The notes below the pieces were generated by a model. That model was given only the letters and a program-made list of their open reading frames with translations. It was not told where the DNA came from and did not search any database. A program made the translations under genes and the position numbers. Of a stretch of 64,000 bases of DNA, positions 54,318 to 62,840 are shown one piece after another (the stretch's first letter is position 1; every line of letters starts with the position of its first letter). The DNA is from Bacteroidales bacterium (GTDB lineage Bacteria; Bacteroidota; Bacteroidia; Bacteroidales; UBA6680), in assembly GCA_025210735.1 (NCBI GenBank), contig JAOARD010000061.1:62001-126000 (forward strand), read 5' to 3'.

Positions 54318-54728
54318 ATGATAACGCAGAAAGAGATTATATTACCTCCGTATGCAAGAGGTATGCATCTTATTACAAAGATAATAGAGGATCAGCTTGA
54401 TCCTCTTCCTTCTACAGCTTTGGTAAATCTGTTTATAAAACATACATCTGCCTCAATTACTATTAATGAGAATGCTGATCCTGATGTAATAACAGATTTT
54501 GTAAACTATATAAACAGATTAGTACCTGACGATACCCCATACTTCAGACACATTGATGAAGGAACTGATGATATGCCTTCGCATATTAAATCATCGTTGT
54601 TAGGATCGTCTATTACAATACCTGTTAAGTTCGGAAAATTGAATCTTGGAATGTGGCAGGGCATTTATTTGTGCGAGCACAGAAATAATGCGGGTAACAG
54701 GGTAATTGTTGCAACCATATATAGTTAG
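54318..54728 (+). CDS. YjbQ/UPF0047 family protein
   Basis: 136 residues with the family signature HTSASITINENADPDV, a second conserved block MPSHIKSSLLGSSITIPV, and CEHRN near the end. Members bind phosphate or metal in a trimer, and some complement thiamine-phosphate synthase defects. It starts 3 nt after the TlpA-like gene, so they are co-transcribed, though a functional link is not obvious. Confidence 0.9.
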   Translation: MITQKEIILPPYARGMHLITKIIEDQLDPLPSTALVNLFIKHTSASITINENADPDVITDFVNYINRLVPDDTPYFRHIDEGTDDMPSHIKSSLLGSSITIPVKFGKLNLGMWQGIYLCEHRNNAGNRVIVATIYS

Positions 54729-54876
54729 CGTAAAATACCAGTCTCTGTTTTTTATAGTGTATTGTGCCTGATTAATTATTATGTATTTGTAATATTAACT
54801 TAATCAGTATACTACGTTAATTCCTCCTGTCTTAAATAGTGAGATGTATATAATTTTGTTAAAACAGAATAGTACT

Positions 54877-54907
54877 TTTTTTGTTTAGAAAAATTATGCT
54901 ACATTTG
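54877..54907 (+). promoter_or_regulatory. Probable promoter of the iorAB operon
   Basis: TTTTTTTG-like -33 region (ending 54883) and TACATTTG (54900-54907), an exact -7 box. The transcript would start near 54912, just before a 25-codon mini-ORF, leaving a leader of roughly 190 nt before iorA. Confidence 0.6.
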
Positions 54908-54914
54908 TCAGCAT

Positions 54915-54992
54915 ATGAAAAGAGAGAAAGCCATATACTATTATGTTGTAGCCTTCCTTGTGGGCTACCTGAAACTTTTTGGCGGACTATAA
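54915..54992 (+). CDS. Putative 25-residue leader peptide ahead of iorA
   Basis: ATG at 54915, TAA at 54990-54992. The peptide starts MKREKAIYYYVVAFLVGYLK and ends LFGGL. It has three consecutive Tyr codons and a hydrophobic middle. Within the ORF, GTAGCC (54947-54952 region) and GGCTAC can form a hairpin across a 9-nt loop. The position directly after a good -7 box suggests it is translated. It may be a small membrane peptide or a regulatory leader. Confidence 0.45.
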   Translation: MKREKAIYYYVVAFLVGYLKLFGGL

Positions 54993-55103
54993 AATTCACT
55001 ATCTACCTTTCTTTTAGCTATAAAGAATTGCCAGCTATAGAATATAGTATTGACATGGGATAATAGCATTTAATTGAAATCAACCAATATATAATAATAA
55101 AAC

Positions 55104-56720
55104 ATGGAAAAATTACTCTTATTAGGTGACGAAGCCATCGCTCAAGGAGCAATTGATGGTGGTATGTCGGGTATTTACGGATATCCAGGAACTCCATCAA
55201 CTGAAATTGCTGAGTATATTCAGCACAATAAAGAGGCTATTGATAAAGACCTACACAGAGAGTGGTCTTCAAATGAGAAGACTGCAATGGAATCTGCTTT
55301 AGGTATGTCATATGCAGGAAAGCGCGCTATGGTTACAATGAAGCACGTAGGACTTAACGTTGCTGCTGATGCATTTGTAAACTCAGCTGTAACTGGTGCT
55401 AATGGTGGTCTTATTGTTGTAGTAGCAGATGATCCGTCAATGCACTCATCGCAGAATGAGCAGGATAGCCGTTTCTATGCTAAATTCTCTTTTGTTCCTG
55501 TTCTTGAGCCAACTAATCAGCAAGAGGCTTATGACATGGCATATTATGGGTTTGAACTTTCTGAGAAGTTTAAAGTTCCTGTAATGTTACGTCTTACAAC
55601 TCGTCTGGCACACTCACGTGCAGGTGTAGTACGTAAATCTTCAAAAGTTGAGAATAGTGTTTCTCTTCCTGAAAACCCACGTCAGTTTGTTCTTCTTCCT
55701 GCAATTGCAAGAAAGAATTATGAGGTGTTACTTGGTATTCAGCCGGGTCTTGAGAAAGAGGCAGAGGAGTCAGAGTTTAACACATATATTGATGGTACTG
55801 ATAAGAAGACTGGTGTTATTGCTTGTGGTATAGCACAAAACTATCTTCTTGAGAGTATCAACGGAAAAGATTTTAACCACCCGATACTTAAGATCTCTCA
55901 ATACCCAATTCCACGTAAACAGGTAAATAAGTTACTTGAAGAGTGTGATGAGGTAATTGTAATGGAGGATGGATATCCTGTAGTAGAAGAGATGCTTAAA
56001 GGATATCAGGAAGCTGGTACAAAAATAAAGGGACGTTTGGACGGTACTCTTCCACGTACAGGTGAGCTTTCTCCTGCTGTTGTAGCAAGAGGATTAGGTT
56101 ACGATGTAAACGAAGGACCAGCTGTTCCTGAGCTTGTTCAGAGCAGACCTCCTGCAATGTGTACTGGTTGTGGACATATTGATGTTTACACAGCTCTTAA
56201 CAAATCGCTTGCTAAGTATGGCGAAGGAAGAGTATTCTCTGATATTGGATGTTACACACTAGGTGCTTTACCTCCGTATAATGCAATTAATACTTGTGTT
56301 GACATGGGTGCATCTATCACAATGGCAAAAGGTGCTGCTGATGCAGGTCTTGTTCCTTCTGTAGCTGTTATTGGTGATTCTACATTTACTCACTCAGGAC
56401 TTACAGGTCTTATTGATGCAGTATCTGAGAACAGCCCTATTACAGTAATTATCTCTGATAACTTTACTACAGGTATGACTGGTGGTCAGGATTCTAAGGC
56501 TCTTGGTCGTATTGAGGATATAGTTAAAGGTATTGGTGTTGAGGAGGCTCATATCCGTGTACTTAAGCCATCAAAGGCTAACATGGATGAGGTTGTAAAT
56601 ATCCTTGAAGAGGAGCTTGCTTATAACGGAGTTTCTGTTATTATTCCTCGTCGTCAGTGTATTCAGACAATGAAGAATAAAACATTGGCTGCTAAGATAG
56701 CTGAACTAGGACTTAAATAA
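55104..56720 (+). CDS. iorA: Indolepyruvate ferredoxin oxidoreductase, alpha subunit
   Basis: 538 residues. N-terminal domain with GDEAIAQGAIDGGMSGIYGYPGTPSTE, the MKHVGLNVAADAFVN stretch and DDPSMHSSQNEQDSR. TPP domain with CTGCGHIDV, DIGCYTLG and GDSTFTHSGLTG. It ends after PRRQCIQTM, without the C-terminal 2x[4Fe-4S] ferredoxin domain that many archaeal IorA proteins have. The enzyme oxidises aryl pyruvates from aromatic amino acids to aryl-acetyl-CoA, reducing ferredoxin. Confidence 0.93.
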   Translation: MEKLLLLGDEAIAQGAIDGGMSGIYGYPGTPSTEIAEYIQHNKEAIDKDLHREWSSNEKTAMESALGMSYAGKRAMVTMKHVGLNVAADAFVNSAVTGANGGLIVVVADDPSMHSSQNEQDSRFYAKFSFVPVLEPTNQQEAYDMAYYGFELSEKFKVPVMLRLTTRLAHSRAGVVRKSSKVENSVSLPENPRQFVLLPAIARKNYEVLLGIQPGLEKEAEESEFNTYIDGTDKKTGVIACGIAQNYLLESINGKDFNHPILKISQYPIPRKQVNKLLEECDEVIVMEDGYPVVEEMLKGYQEAGTKIKGRLDGTLPRTGELSPAVVARGLGYDVNEGPAVPELVQSRPPAMCTGCGHIDVYTALNKSLAKYGEGRVFSDIGCYTLGALPPYNAINTCVDMGASITMAKGAADAGLVPSVAVIGDSTFTHSGLTGLIDAVSENSPITVIISDNFTTGMTGGQDSKALGRIEDIVKGIGVEEAHIRVLKPSKANMDEVVNILEEELAYNGVSVIIPRRQCIQTMKNKTLAAKIAELGLK

Positions 56721-56796
56721 TAACCACTGCAATCAGAGAATTGTTGTAGCATATTTTTAACTGATTGGTTGGCGCGTGCCAACTGAGAACAAAAAA

Positions 56797-57387
56797 ATGA
56801 AAAAAATGAAAACAGATATAGTATTATCGGGAGTAGGAGGACAAGGTATACTCTCAATTGCAGCAACTATTGGTATGGCTGCCCTTGAAAATAATCTTTT
56901 TCTTAAGCAGTCAGAGATTCATGGTATGAGTCAGCGTGGTGGTGATGTTCAGTCGTCAATGCGTGTCTCTGATCAGGAGATTGCATCAGACCTTATTCCA
57001 CTTGGTGGAGCTGATCTTATCCTTTCTGTTGAGCCAATGGAGTCGTTACGTCACCTTCCGTTCCTAAAAGAGGGTGGATGGCTTGTAACAAACTCAACAC
57101 CATTTGTAAATATTCCTAACTACCCTGAGTTAGAAGATGTACATGCAGAGATTAAGAAGTTTCCTAACCATATCCTTATTGATGCAGATGCTATTGCTGC
57201 AGAGATAGGATCAAGAAAATCTTCAAACATCGTTATGCTTGGTGCTGCTTCTCCGTTTATTGATATGCCTTTTGAAACTCTTGAGGCTGGTATCAGAAAG
57301 ATATTCGGACGTAAAGGTGAGGCTATTGTAGAGAAGAATATTGAGGCTCTACGTGCCGGAAGAGATTTTACACAGAAGAATAAGTAA
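56797..57387 (+). CDS. iorB: Indolepyruvate ferredoxin oxidoreductase, beta subunit
   Basis: The ATG at 56797 is preferred over an in-frame GTG at 56776. The product, about 196 residues, carries the gamma-type signature SGVGGQGILSIAATIG, SEIHGMSQRGGDVQSSMR and an EPMESLRHLPFL block. It pairs with IorA and follows it by 76 nt on the same strand. A terminator closes the operon. Confidence 0.93.
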   Translation: MKKMKTDIVLSGVGGQGILSIAATIGMAALENNLFLKQSEIHGMSQRGGDVQSSMRVSDQEIASDLIPLGGADLILSVEPMESLRHLPFLKEGGWLVTNSTPFVNIPNYPELEDVHAEIKKFPNHILIDADAIAAEIGSRKSSNIVMLGAASPFIDMPFETLEAGIRKIFGRKGEAIVEKNIEALRAGRDFTQKNK

Positions 57388-57408
57388 TTATCTCAATTAT
57401 ATAATGCA

Positions 57409-57441
57409 AAAGAAGGTGACCTTATGATCACCTTCTTTTTT
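57409..57441 (+). terminator. Terminator of iorAB
   Basis: Perfect 10-bp stem AAGAAGGTGA (57410-57419) and TCACCTTCTT (57428-57437), loop CCTTATGA, followed by T residues. Being symmetrical with A residues on its left, it could also serve the convergent aminomutase gene. Confidence 0.88.
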
Positions 57442-57509
57442 TATATTAACTTATTTTATAAAAAAAAACAGGCTACTAACCTGTTTTCTTATAAATATCA
57501 AAAGTAAAA

Positions 57510-59057
57510 TTAATCCTGATTTGGTTTTGCGCCGTTGAACTTTGATTTGTCAAAAAGCTCATCAAGCATATCTTTGTGAGTAAACGGATTACACATTGGC
57601 ATTCCATCCTCTTCTGTTTTGTACTCAAGTAACTGCGACTTTGAATCTGAATTTAGCTTTGGCAGCATATCAATGCTTCTGTTTGTTGTCTCAACATACT
57701 CACCATCCTCGTTAAAGATATTAAGACAAGGGTAGAAACATCCTTTGCGACCAATAAACTTATCCATAATCTCTACAGCCTCGTTATACTCATCTCTTGT
57801 AGCTCTACCAAGTGCCTCGTAGTTCTGAATAAGTCTTCCGTCCCATGTATGAACATTTGCCGAACCATCGTAGATGTTATCTTCAATGTCAACCATAGTA
57901 TTTGTTGTGTCGTGTCCTGTAGGCATAAGCAGAACTTTACCACCACCACCTTCAACGTTTGCAGCAAACATTGGTTTGTAAATACCAGAAAGCCATCCTT
58001 GCAGGTTCTTAATATATATCTTACCAATCTGAATTGGTGTAATAAAATGCATTAAACCTTTCTCTTTATGACACTGAAGTAAGTAATAAGGTGATACTCC
58101 GGCCCAGTGCATTCTTCTGAATGTTGTAGCAAGTGTTTTAAAGTATGCATTTACGTGCTTAAGAAGAACTGTCTGGTTACGTACAGCATATCCTCTTTTT
58201 CTGATTTTGCTGATACCCTTCTGGAACGCCTCTGTAATCTCATGATAGTGATTTACATGGGTCATAAAGTATACCAATTTATCAGGGCCATCGTTATATC
58301 TGTTTACAGAGTTATCTATTGTGTCAAGTAGTTCGTCTGTAATACCCATTGGCATAACAACCGGAACTCTTGAGGCAATTCTGATAGATCTTACGTGAGG
58401 TATTCTTCCAAGCTCCTCAAGAATGTAACCTAATCTCTTAGTACCAATTCTTAAAGCATCTCCTCCTGTAACAAGAACCTCATCAATATTCGGATTGTGT
58501 GATATGTAGAACAGACCTTTATTTATATCTTCTCTACTAATATATGCTTCGCTATCTAATGATTTTGTACGTTGACAGTGTGAACAGAACGCTGCACATC
58601 CTGTGTTCTCACCAACAAAGAATGCTACACGGTTAGGATATCGCTGGTATGCTGATCCGTATGTTCTTGATCCTTCGGCCATAGCGCCCTCTTTTCCTGT
58701 ATCAGGGAAAAGTAAGTGAGCCGGAGTAGGTACGTTTTGCCAGAATATTGGGTCAAGACGTATGTGCTCTTTCTCCCCATCCATCATTTTTGGATTAAAT
58801 ACATCCTCTTGCATAAGAGTTGCATAGTAAGGAGTAATACGCATAGGCTCTTTACCCTCTGCACGCATAGTGTCTAAGGTACGCTTTATCTCAGACTTCT
58901 GATAATCATTAAGTTTTATTATTTTGGACAGGGTCTCTACATCTTTAATGGCGTTTCTGTCCTGCCATATTGGGTTATTCCACTCTTCTTCTGTAACATC
59001 TTTCCAGATCTCTATTGACTTATAGTCTCTAGGCTCAAAAAAATAGTTATTTTCCAT
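57510..59057 (-). CDS. KamA-family radical SAM aminomutase (lysine/glutamate 2,3-aminomutase-like)
   Basis: 515 residues from the ATG at 59057. Radical SAM cluster motif CAAFCSHC (C-x3-C-x2-C), the PLP-lysine region GGGGKVLLMPTGHD, and THVNHYHE and TQLL-like substrate-loop elements as in KamA. It is longer than the usual approximately 420-residue enzyme because of extra N-terminal and C-terminal segments. It would move an amino group between C2 and C3; lysine is the classic substrate but glutamate or another is possible. Confidence 0.85.
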   Translation of the reverse strand: MENNYFFEPRDYKSIEIWKDVTEEEWNNPIWQDRNAIKDVETLSKIIKLNDYQKSEIKRTLDTMRAEGKEPMRITPYYATLMQEDVFNPKMMDGEKEHIRLDPIFWQNVPTPAHLLFPDTGKEGAMAEGSRTYGSAYQRYPNRVAFFVGENTGCAAFCSHCQRTKSLDSEAYISREDINKGLFYISHNPNIDEVLVTGGDALRIGTKRLGYILEELGRIPHVRSIRIASRVPVVMPMGITDELLDTIDNSVNRYNDGPDKLVYFMTHVNHYHEITEAFQKGISKIRKRGYAVRNQTVLLKHVNAYFKTLATTFRRMHWAGVSPYYLLQCHKEKGLMHFITPIQIGKIYIKNLQGWLSGIYKPMFAANVEGGGGKVLLMPTGHDTTNTMVDIEDNIYDGSANVHTWDGRLIQNYEALGRATRDEYNEAVEIMDKFIGRKGCFYPCLNIFNEDGEYVETTNRSIDMLPKLNSDSKSQLLEYKTEEDGMPMCNPFTHKDMLDELFDKSKFNGAKPNQD

Positions 59058-59182
59058 CATATTCCGTACAAAATATTCTAACACTAGCGTTTATTAACTT
59101 CTGGAGATTTTTCAATGCATAAGATACAACATTGAAGTTGTGTGCGCTATATGTTAATTAGTTAAATCTTCTAAAAAGTGCA

Positions 59183-59190
59183 CAAATATA
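59183..59190 (-). promoter_or_regulatory. Candidate -7 box for the aminomutase gene
   Basis: Minus-strand TATATTTG, an exact TAnnTTTG, about 126 nt before the start codon. No good -33 element is seen. The rest of the gap 59085-59408 shows no gene. Confidence 0.4.
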
Positions 59191-59408
59191 CGTATTTTTT
59201 TTGATTTTTCATTGCTCTACAGGTTGTAGCTTCTGATATCAGTTAAGTTTTCTGTTTAGTATAATATTTTACGTAATGTTAAGTTGAGCATTGCTATTTT
59301 ACACTCTATATCTCTTTTAAATACTTCAGATTGTTGTTAAGTCTTAACTTCTTGCATATAGTTGGTATCTTGTCATACTAACCAATAATACACAGTATCT
59401 GAACAGTT

Positions 59409-59433
59409 GATACCGGGGCATATTCCCGGTATC
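59409..59433 (-). terminator. Hairpin after the 59445 gene
   Basis: GATACCGGG (59409-59417) and CCCGGTATC (59425-59433), 9 bp, 12 nt past the stop. No T run follows on the minus strand. The stem resembles the ATACCGGG terminators of the two distal GG-leader peptide genes. Confidence 0.5.
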
Positions 59434-59444
59434 ATTATTATATA

Positions 59445-60221
59445 TTAGTTTACTTTTCTGAAAAGTCCCCAGTTGTTAGAGGTTGAGTAGTTGAATGGTT
59501 TCAGAGCCTCCCAATATGTATATATATTGTCGCCATCCTTGGCTAAACTGAACAGATTGTCATAATATGATATCTTTTTATTCTCAAATAGAGTGTATGT
59601 TGTATCAGGATAGAACTCTATTTTCTTTTCTCTTATTAAGCCAACGCATTTTATAATAATACTTTTTTTTCTGTTCTTCAGAGTTACAATTGCGTTATGT
59701 TTATCTTCATGTTTTGTTACATCCAGATTCCACGTAATGTTTTTCTTCTTAGTTTTAGTTGAGTCCATGAACATATAGTTACCAGACCAATCAATTGTAT
59801 CTAGAACAACAGGTTTTGCAGCTTCTTTATAAACAGACTTTAACTCCTTTTCTTCAGGGGTAATTAATACAGATATAAACATAGACAGATATATAAGGAA
59901 ACCAAAAGATAATGTGCTAATACGCTGCTTGCTTTTTCTGTGATAACCTTCTTTTTTTAGTCCCCGGTCTCTGAGTATCTGTAGTGGCCATGATATAGCC
60001 ATTAGAACTAAAATTATTGGGTGATAACCCTCGTTTGACGTCTTTCTTTTTCGTTCTTCATCTCTTTCATCGCATAAAATGAGAAATAACTTATCAATCT
60101 CCTCTTCTGTAACCTCTCTCTTTTTAAGAAGTTCTTTAGCCTCTTCTATATCCTCATCGTACCATTCACTGTGCTCAATGTATATTATTTTTACAAGTTC
60201 TTTGTTTGAATAATTCTCCAT
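59445..60221 (-). CDS. Single-pass membrane protein with helical N-terminus
   Basis: 258 residues. The first 60 are charged helices (EEAKELLKKREVTEEEIDKL). A membrane region follows (about 70-130, two helices around RDRGLKKEGYHRKSK). The periplasmic C-terminus is beta-rich (IDWSGNYMFMDSTKTKKKNI and on). No family is recognised. The acetyltransferase gene lies upstream on the same strand. Confidence 0.6.
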   Translation of the reverse strand: MENYSNKELVKIIYIEHSEWYDEDIEEAKELLKKREVTEEEIDKLFLILCDERDEERKRKTSNEGYHPIILVLMAISWPLQILRDRGLKKEGYHRKSKQRISTLSFGFLIYLSMFISVLITPEEKELKSVYKEAAKPVVLDTIDWSGNYMFMDSTKTKKKNITWNLDVTKHEDKHNAIVTLKNRKKSIIIKCVGLIREKKIEFYPDTTYTLFENKKISYYDNLFSLAKDGDNIYTYWEALKPFNYSTSNNWGLFRKVN

Positions 60222-60272
60222 ATAGATATTTAATTAAATGTTCTGTTTGTTTTGATTATCCGGTTTTAGAAG

Positions 60273-60815
60273 CTAATATTTAAACTCCTTTTTTAGCATA
60301 CTGAATATCTTCAGATCTGTATATATACCTCCGGTCAGTATCTCACCGTCGCGTTCTGTACCTTCATATACAAAGCCAAGTCGGTTAGCAACATTTATGC
60401 TTGGTATATTCTCTTTGGCACACTTTATTACAACTCTGTTAATGTTAAGTGTATTAAAAGCAAAATTGCAAAGCTCTTTAACAGCGTTTGTAATAATTCC
60501 CTGTTTCTGATATGTTTCAGATAACCAGTAACCTATTTCTGTTTTGGCATTCGACCTGTCTGTGTCTTTAAATCCAATAAGTCCGATAAATTTGTTATCT
60601 CTTCTTATTGTAAACACATATTCGCGCTTTTCATCCGGAGCTTCAATAATTGATTTTATAAACTGTTCAGTATCTGTTATCTCTTTTGTTAGAGCTACAA
60701 ATGGCAGCCATTTGCCAAGGTAATCTCTTTCACTGTTAATGAGATTAAATATATCCGTTGAATCAGATAACTTTAACTGTTTAAGAGTTGTGCTATTGTC
60801 AATGTTTAGTATCAT
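60273..60815 (-). CDS. GNAT family N-acetyltransferase (RimJ/RimL-like)
   Basis: The ATG at 60815 (MILNIDNSTTLKQL) fits the family start better than an upstream ATG. 180 residues with GNAT elements: L-G-K-W-L-P-F, the beta-4 strand FIGLIGFKD, IGYWLSETYQKQGI (the acetyl-CoA loop), NRVVIKCAKENIPSINVANRLGF and a final Y-T-D-L-K-I-F. It resembles ribosomal-protein serine acetyltransferases. The substrate is unknown. Confidence 0.9.
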   Translation of the reverse strand: MILNIDNSTTLKQLKLSDSTDIFNLINSERDYLGKWLPFVALTKEITDTEQFIKSIIEAPDEKREYVFTIRRDNKFIGLIGFKDTDRSNAKTEIGYWLSETYQKQGIITNAVKELCNFAFNTLNINRVVIKCAKENIPSINVANRLGFVYEGTERDGEILTGGIYTDLKIFSMLKKEFKY

Positions 60816-61036
60816 TTCATTTAAAAAATTGGTTTGTAAAATTAGGTAAAAAGAGATAAGCATACTAGTGTAAATACTATTTTATAAAAAACTATATCTG
60901 CTGTAGTGTTGTGAAAAAATCTTAAAAATTATCCAGCTGTTTTTATTATTCTATTATATATCTTATATTTAACCATCCCCATTACAGTTATGCTTATACC
61001 ACCGGAATGTTTTTAGATATTTAGAAAACATAACTT

Positions 61037-61086
61037 ATGCAGTTATCATCATTTATACTGTCAACACTACACCGATGAACCTGCAT
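61037..61086 (+). promoter_or_regulatory. Conserved upstream element, peptide 1
   Basis: ATGCAG (61037-61042) and CTGCAT (61081-61086) bound a 38-nt interior beginning TTATCATC and containing ACTGTCA. Bounds and inner words recur before the three other peptide genes. It ends 33 nt before the start codon. It may be a structured 5' UTR or a promoter/activator site. Confidence 0.65.
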
Positions 61087-61119
61087 AATTGATATAAACT
61101 GTAATTAAACATTGATGTT

Positions 61120-61290
61120 ATGCAAAAACTTAACAAATCAATTCTTCTGCTTAATTCAAATCAACTAGAAAGTGTAAAAGGTGGAAATATTAAGTATGTC
61201 CCTATTTGTTATTGCGACGACATTGAGCCTGTGTGGAACTGTAGTACATGTTGGTATAAAAAAAGATGTACAAATCCGTACTACAGATAG
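61120..61290 (+). CDS. GG-leader cysteine-rich precursor peptide 1
   Basis: 56 residues. Leader of 22 residues ending LESVKGG, matching the Bacteroidales GG natural-product precursor pattern (L-x-x-x-x-(L/M)-x-x-V-x-GG). The core of 34 residues has C30, C32, C41, C44 and C50, with PVWNCSTCWYKKRC. It shares C-x10-C-x2-C-x5-C (C30/C41/C44/C50) with the other three peptides. Peptides of this sort are cleaved after GG by a C39 peptidase transporter, but no such gene is in the window. Confidence 0.82.
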   Translation: MQKLNKSILLLNSNQLESVKGGNIKYVPICYCDDIEPVWNCSTCWYKKRCTNPYYR

Positions 61291-61344
61291 TTGCTATAGT
61301 AATCTGTGATATTTAAAGGAATACCAAACAATTGAATATGAAAC

Positions 61345-61391
61345 ATGTAGTTGTCATCTATTTATATTGTCAGGAGTAGGTGTATCTGCAT
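61345..61391 (+). promoter_or_regulatory. Conserved upstream element, peptide 2
   Basis: ATGTAG (61345-61350) and CTGCAT (61386-61391), pairing with one G-U wobble in place of G-C, around TTGTCATC and ATTGTCAGG. It lies 40 nt before the start codon and 54 nt after the stop of peptide 1. Confidence 0.65.
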
Positions 61392-61431
61392 GGTGATTAT
61401 ACATAGTAATAAACATTTTAAAATTTAAATT

Positions 61432-61596
61432 ATGAAAAAGATTAATGAGAAAACTGTGAGACTTAACCGTGAAGAGATGAAGAAAGTAAATGGTGGAAAT
61501 AGCCGTTTTGTGCCTATGTGTATTGATGGTAGTGTGCCACCTGTATGGGACTGTGGAACATGCAGATATTCAAGAATGTGTAAGAATATGTATTAA
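61432..61596 (+). CDS. GG-leader cysteine-rich precursor peptide 2
   Basis: 54 residues. The leader is MKKINEKTVRLNREEMKKVN, then GG at 21-22. The core has C30, C41, C44 and C50 with PPVWDCGTCRYSRMC, giving exactly the C-x10-C-x2-C-x5-C spacing. Its core is closest to peptide 1 (RFVPMC against KYVPIC). The gene is 141 nt downstream of peptide 1 with no terminator between, so both may share one transcript. Confidence 0.82.
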   Translation: MKKINEKTVRLNREEMKKVNGGNSRFVPMCIDGSVPPVWDCGTCRYSRMCKNMY

Positions 61597-61617
61597 GATC
61601 CAAACGTAATTTTATTA

Positions 61618-61647
61618 ACCGGATTGGAATGTTTATTCCAATCCGGT
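61618..61647. terminator. Bidirectional terminator hairpin
   Basis: A perfect 13-bp stem, ACCGGATTGGAAT (61618-61630) and ATTCCAATCCGGT (61635-61647), with a GTTT loop. It lies between the convergent peptide-2 and metalloprotease-like genes. Confidence 0.75.
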
Positions 61648-61682
61648 AGTAACCAAAACTCATACAAGTATATTCTTATAAA

Positions 61683-62747
61683 TCACATTTTTATATTTAT
61701 TAGATTCTCAGAGACAAAATTGTTAAATGTTGGTACCTTATCAGGTCTGTTAAGTTTTGTTGCTGCCTTGTTGTATAAAAGTACAAACTCCAGAGGTTTT
61801 CCAATCTGTTTTACAAGTATATCTTTGCCAAAGGCTTCCTGAATATAGTATGCCATAAGATGGCCTGTTTCATGATATATATTACGGCTGTTTGGTGGAC
61901 TTAATACGTTAATAATATCCTTGCCACTGCTTTTGCTGTTAAAATACGAGTTCAGAACCTTATTAAGATTATTAATATTCTTGCTGAAATCTCTGTATAT
62001 CTGGTTTTTGTTCTTTTCGGAGTTTATGTATCCTATCAAATCTTCGTGTATATTACCTGCCATTTCGGCAAAACCTTCGGTTTCTAACCAGTAGAATGCC
62101 TGAAACAGTTCCGGATGGTTATTCATAAAAGGGGTATCTGTTTGGTTAAACTGAGCCCTGTAGAAGTGATGACTCTCGTGAGCAATCCATGGCAGAGTAT
62201 ATTTTTTCACCTTATACTCATTTGTTGTTCTGTAATTATCTATAAATACTCCATGTTTTGATCCGCACCCCTGATTTACTCCAATAACAAAATATACATT
62301 TACTGTATCGTTTTTAGTGGTTTCCGGTAGGTATCTGAAAGCCCTTTCAAGCACTTCTTTCCCGTTCAGGTGTGGTTTTATTGTCTCTATATAACTCTTT
62401 ATCTTATCCGGATTATTCTTTAGTTTAGTTACATAGTTAAGTATCCATTTATGACTGCTGTTTTCTGGTTTAAGAGTATGTTTGTTTGGTATAAAACAGC
62501 TCTTAAAAATATTATCATAAAGAGTTTGATTGTAATCTTTACCCCAATTATTTACCAGATAACCAAACATGTTTTTGTAACATTCCTGAGCCAGCATATT
62601 CTCAATATCGCTCTCTGTAACCACCTCCTTTTTACAAAGATTATAAAACTGTTCAGCACCTGAGAAATCAAAATTCACGTTTGATTTTTGCTGAGAGTAG
62701 GTTGTAATTGTGTATAATAACAGAGTTAGAGTTAATAGTGTTTTCAT
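61683..62747 (-). CDS. Secreted HExxH metallopeptidase-like protein (DUF5700-like)
   Basis: 354 residues, signal peptide ending TTYSQ. Around residue 190 the sequence LPWIAHESHHFYRAQF holds HExxH, and a downstream WLETEGFAEMAGNIHED region could supply the third zinc ligand (Glu), as in gluzincins. The overall layout resembles the DUF5700 putative zinc-peptidase family of Bacteroidota. It lies between the two pairs of GG-leader peptides but on the opposite strand. Two tandem leader repeats precede it. Confidence 0.7.
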   Translation of the reverse strand: MKTLLTLTLLLYTITTYSQQKSNVNFDFSGAEQFYNLCKKEVVTESDIENMLAQECYKNMFGYLVNNWGKDYNQTLYDNIFKSCFIPNKHTLKPENSSHKWILNYVTKLKNNPDKIKSYIETIKPHLNGKEVLERAFRYLPETTKNDTVNVYFVIGVNQGCGSKHGVFIDNYRTTNEYKVKKYTLPWIAHESHHFYRAQFNQTDTPFMNNHPELFQAFYWLETEGFAEMAGNIHEDLIGYINSEKNKNQIYRDFSKNINNLNKVLNSYFNSKSSGKDIINVLSPPNSRNIYHETGHLMAYYIQEAFGKDILVKQIGKPLEFVLLYNKAATKLNRPDKVPTFNNFVSENLINIKM

Positions 62748-62840
62748 CTGTTTATAATTGTTTTTTATTTGTCAGATGGAACTCGCATAATTTAGTCATT
62801 CCCGTGTGTGAGAAAAGCCCTTACTCATGGTTCGTTTCAT
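62748..62840 (-). repeat. Leader repeat, copy F (two-step relay)
   Basis: A 93-bp unit before ATG 62747. ORF one (62840-62796) encodes MKRTMSKGFSHTRE and stops at TGA overlapping the ATG (62799) of ORF two as ATGA. ORF two encodes MTKLCEFHLTNKKQL and stops 4 nt before the gene start. The long frame is broken, but an unbroken chain of ORFs remains. Confidence 0.72.
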
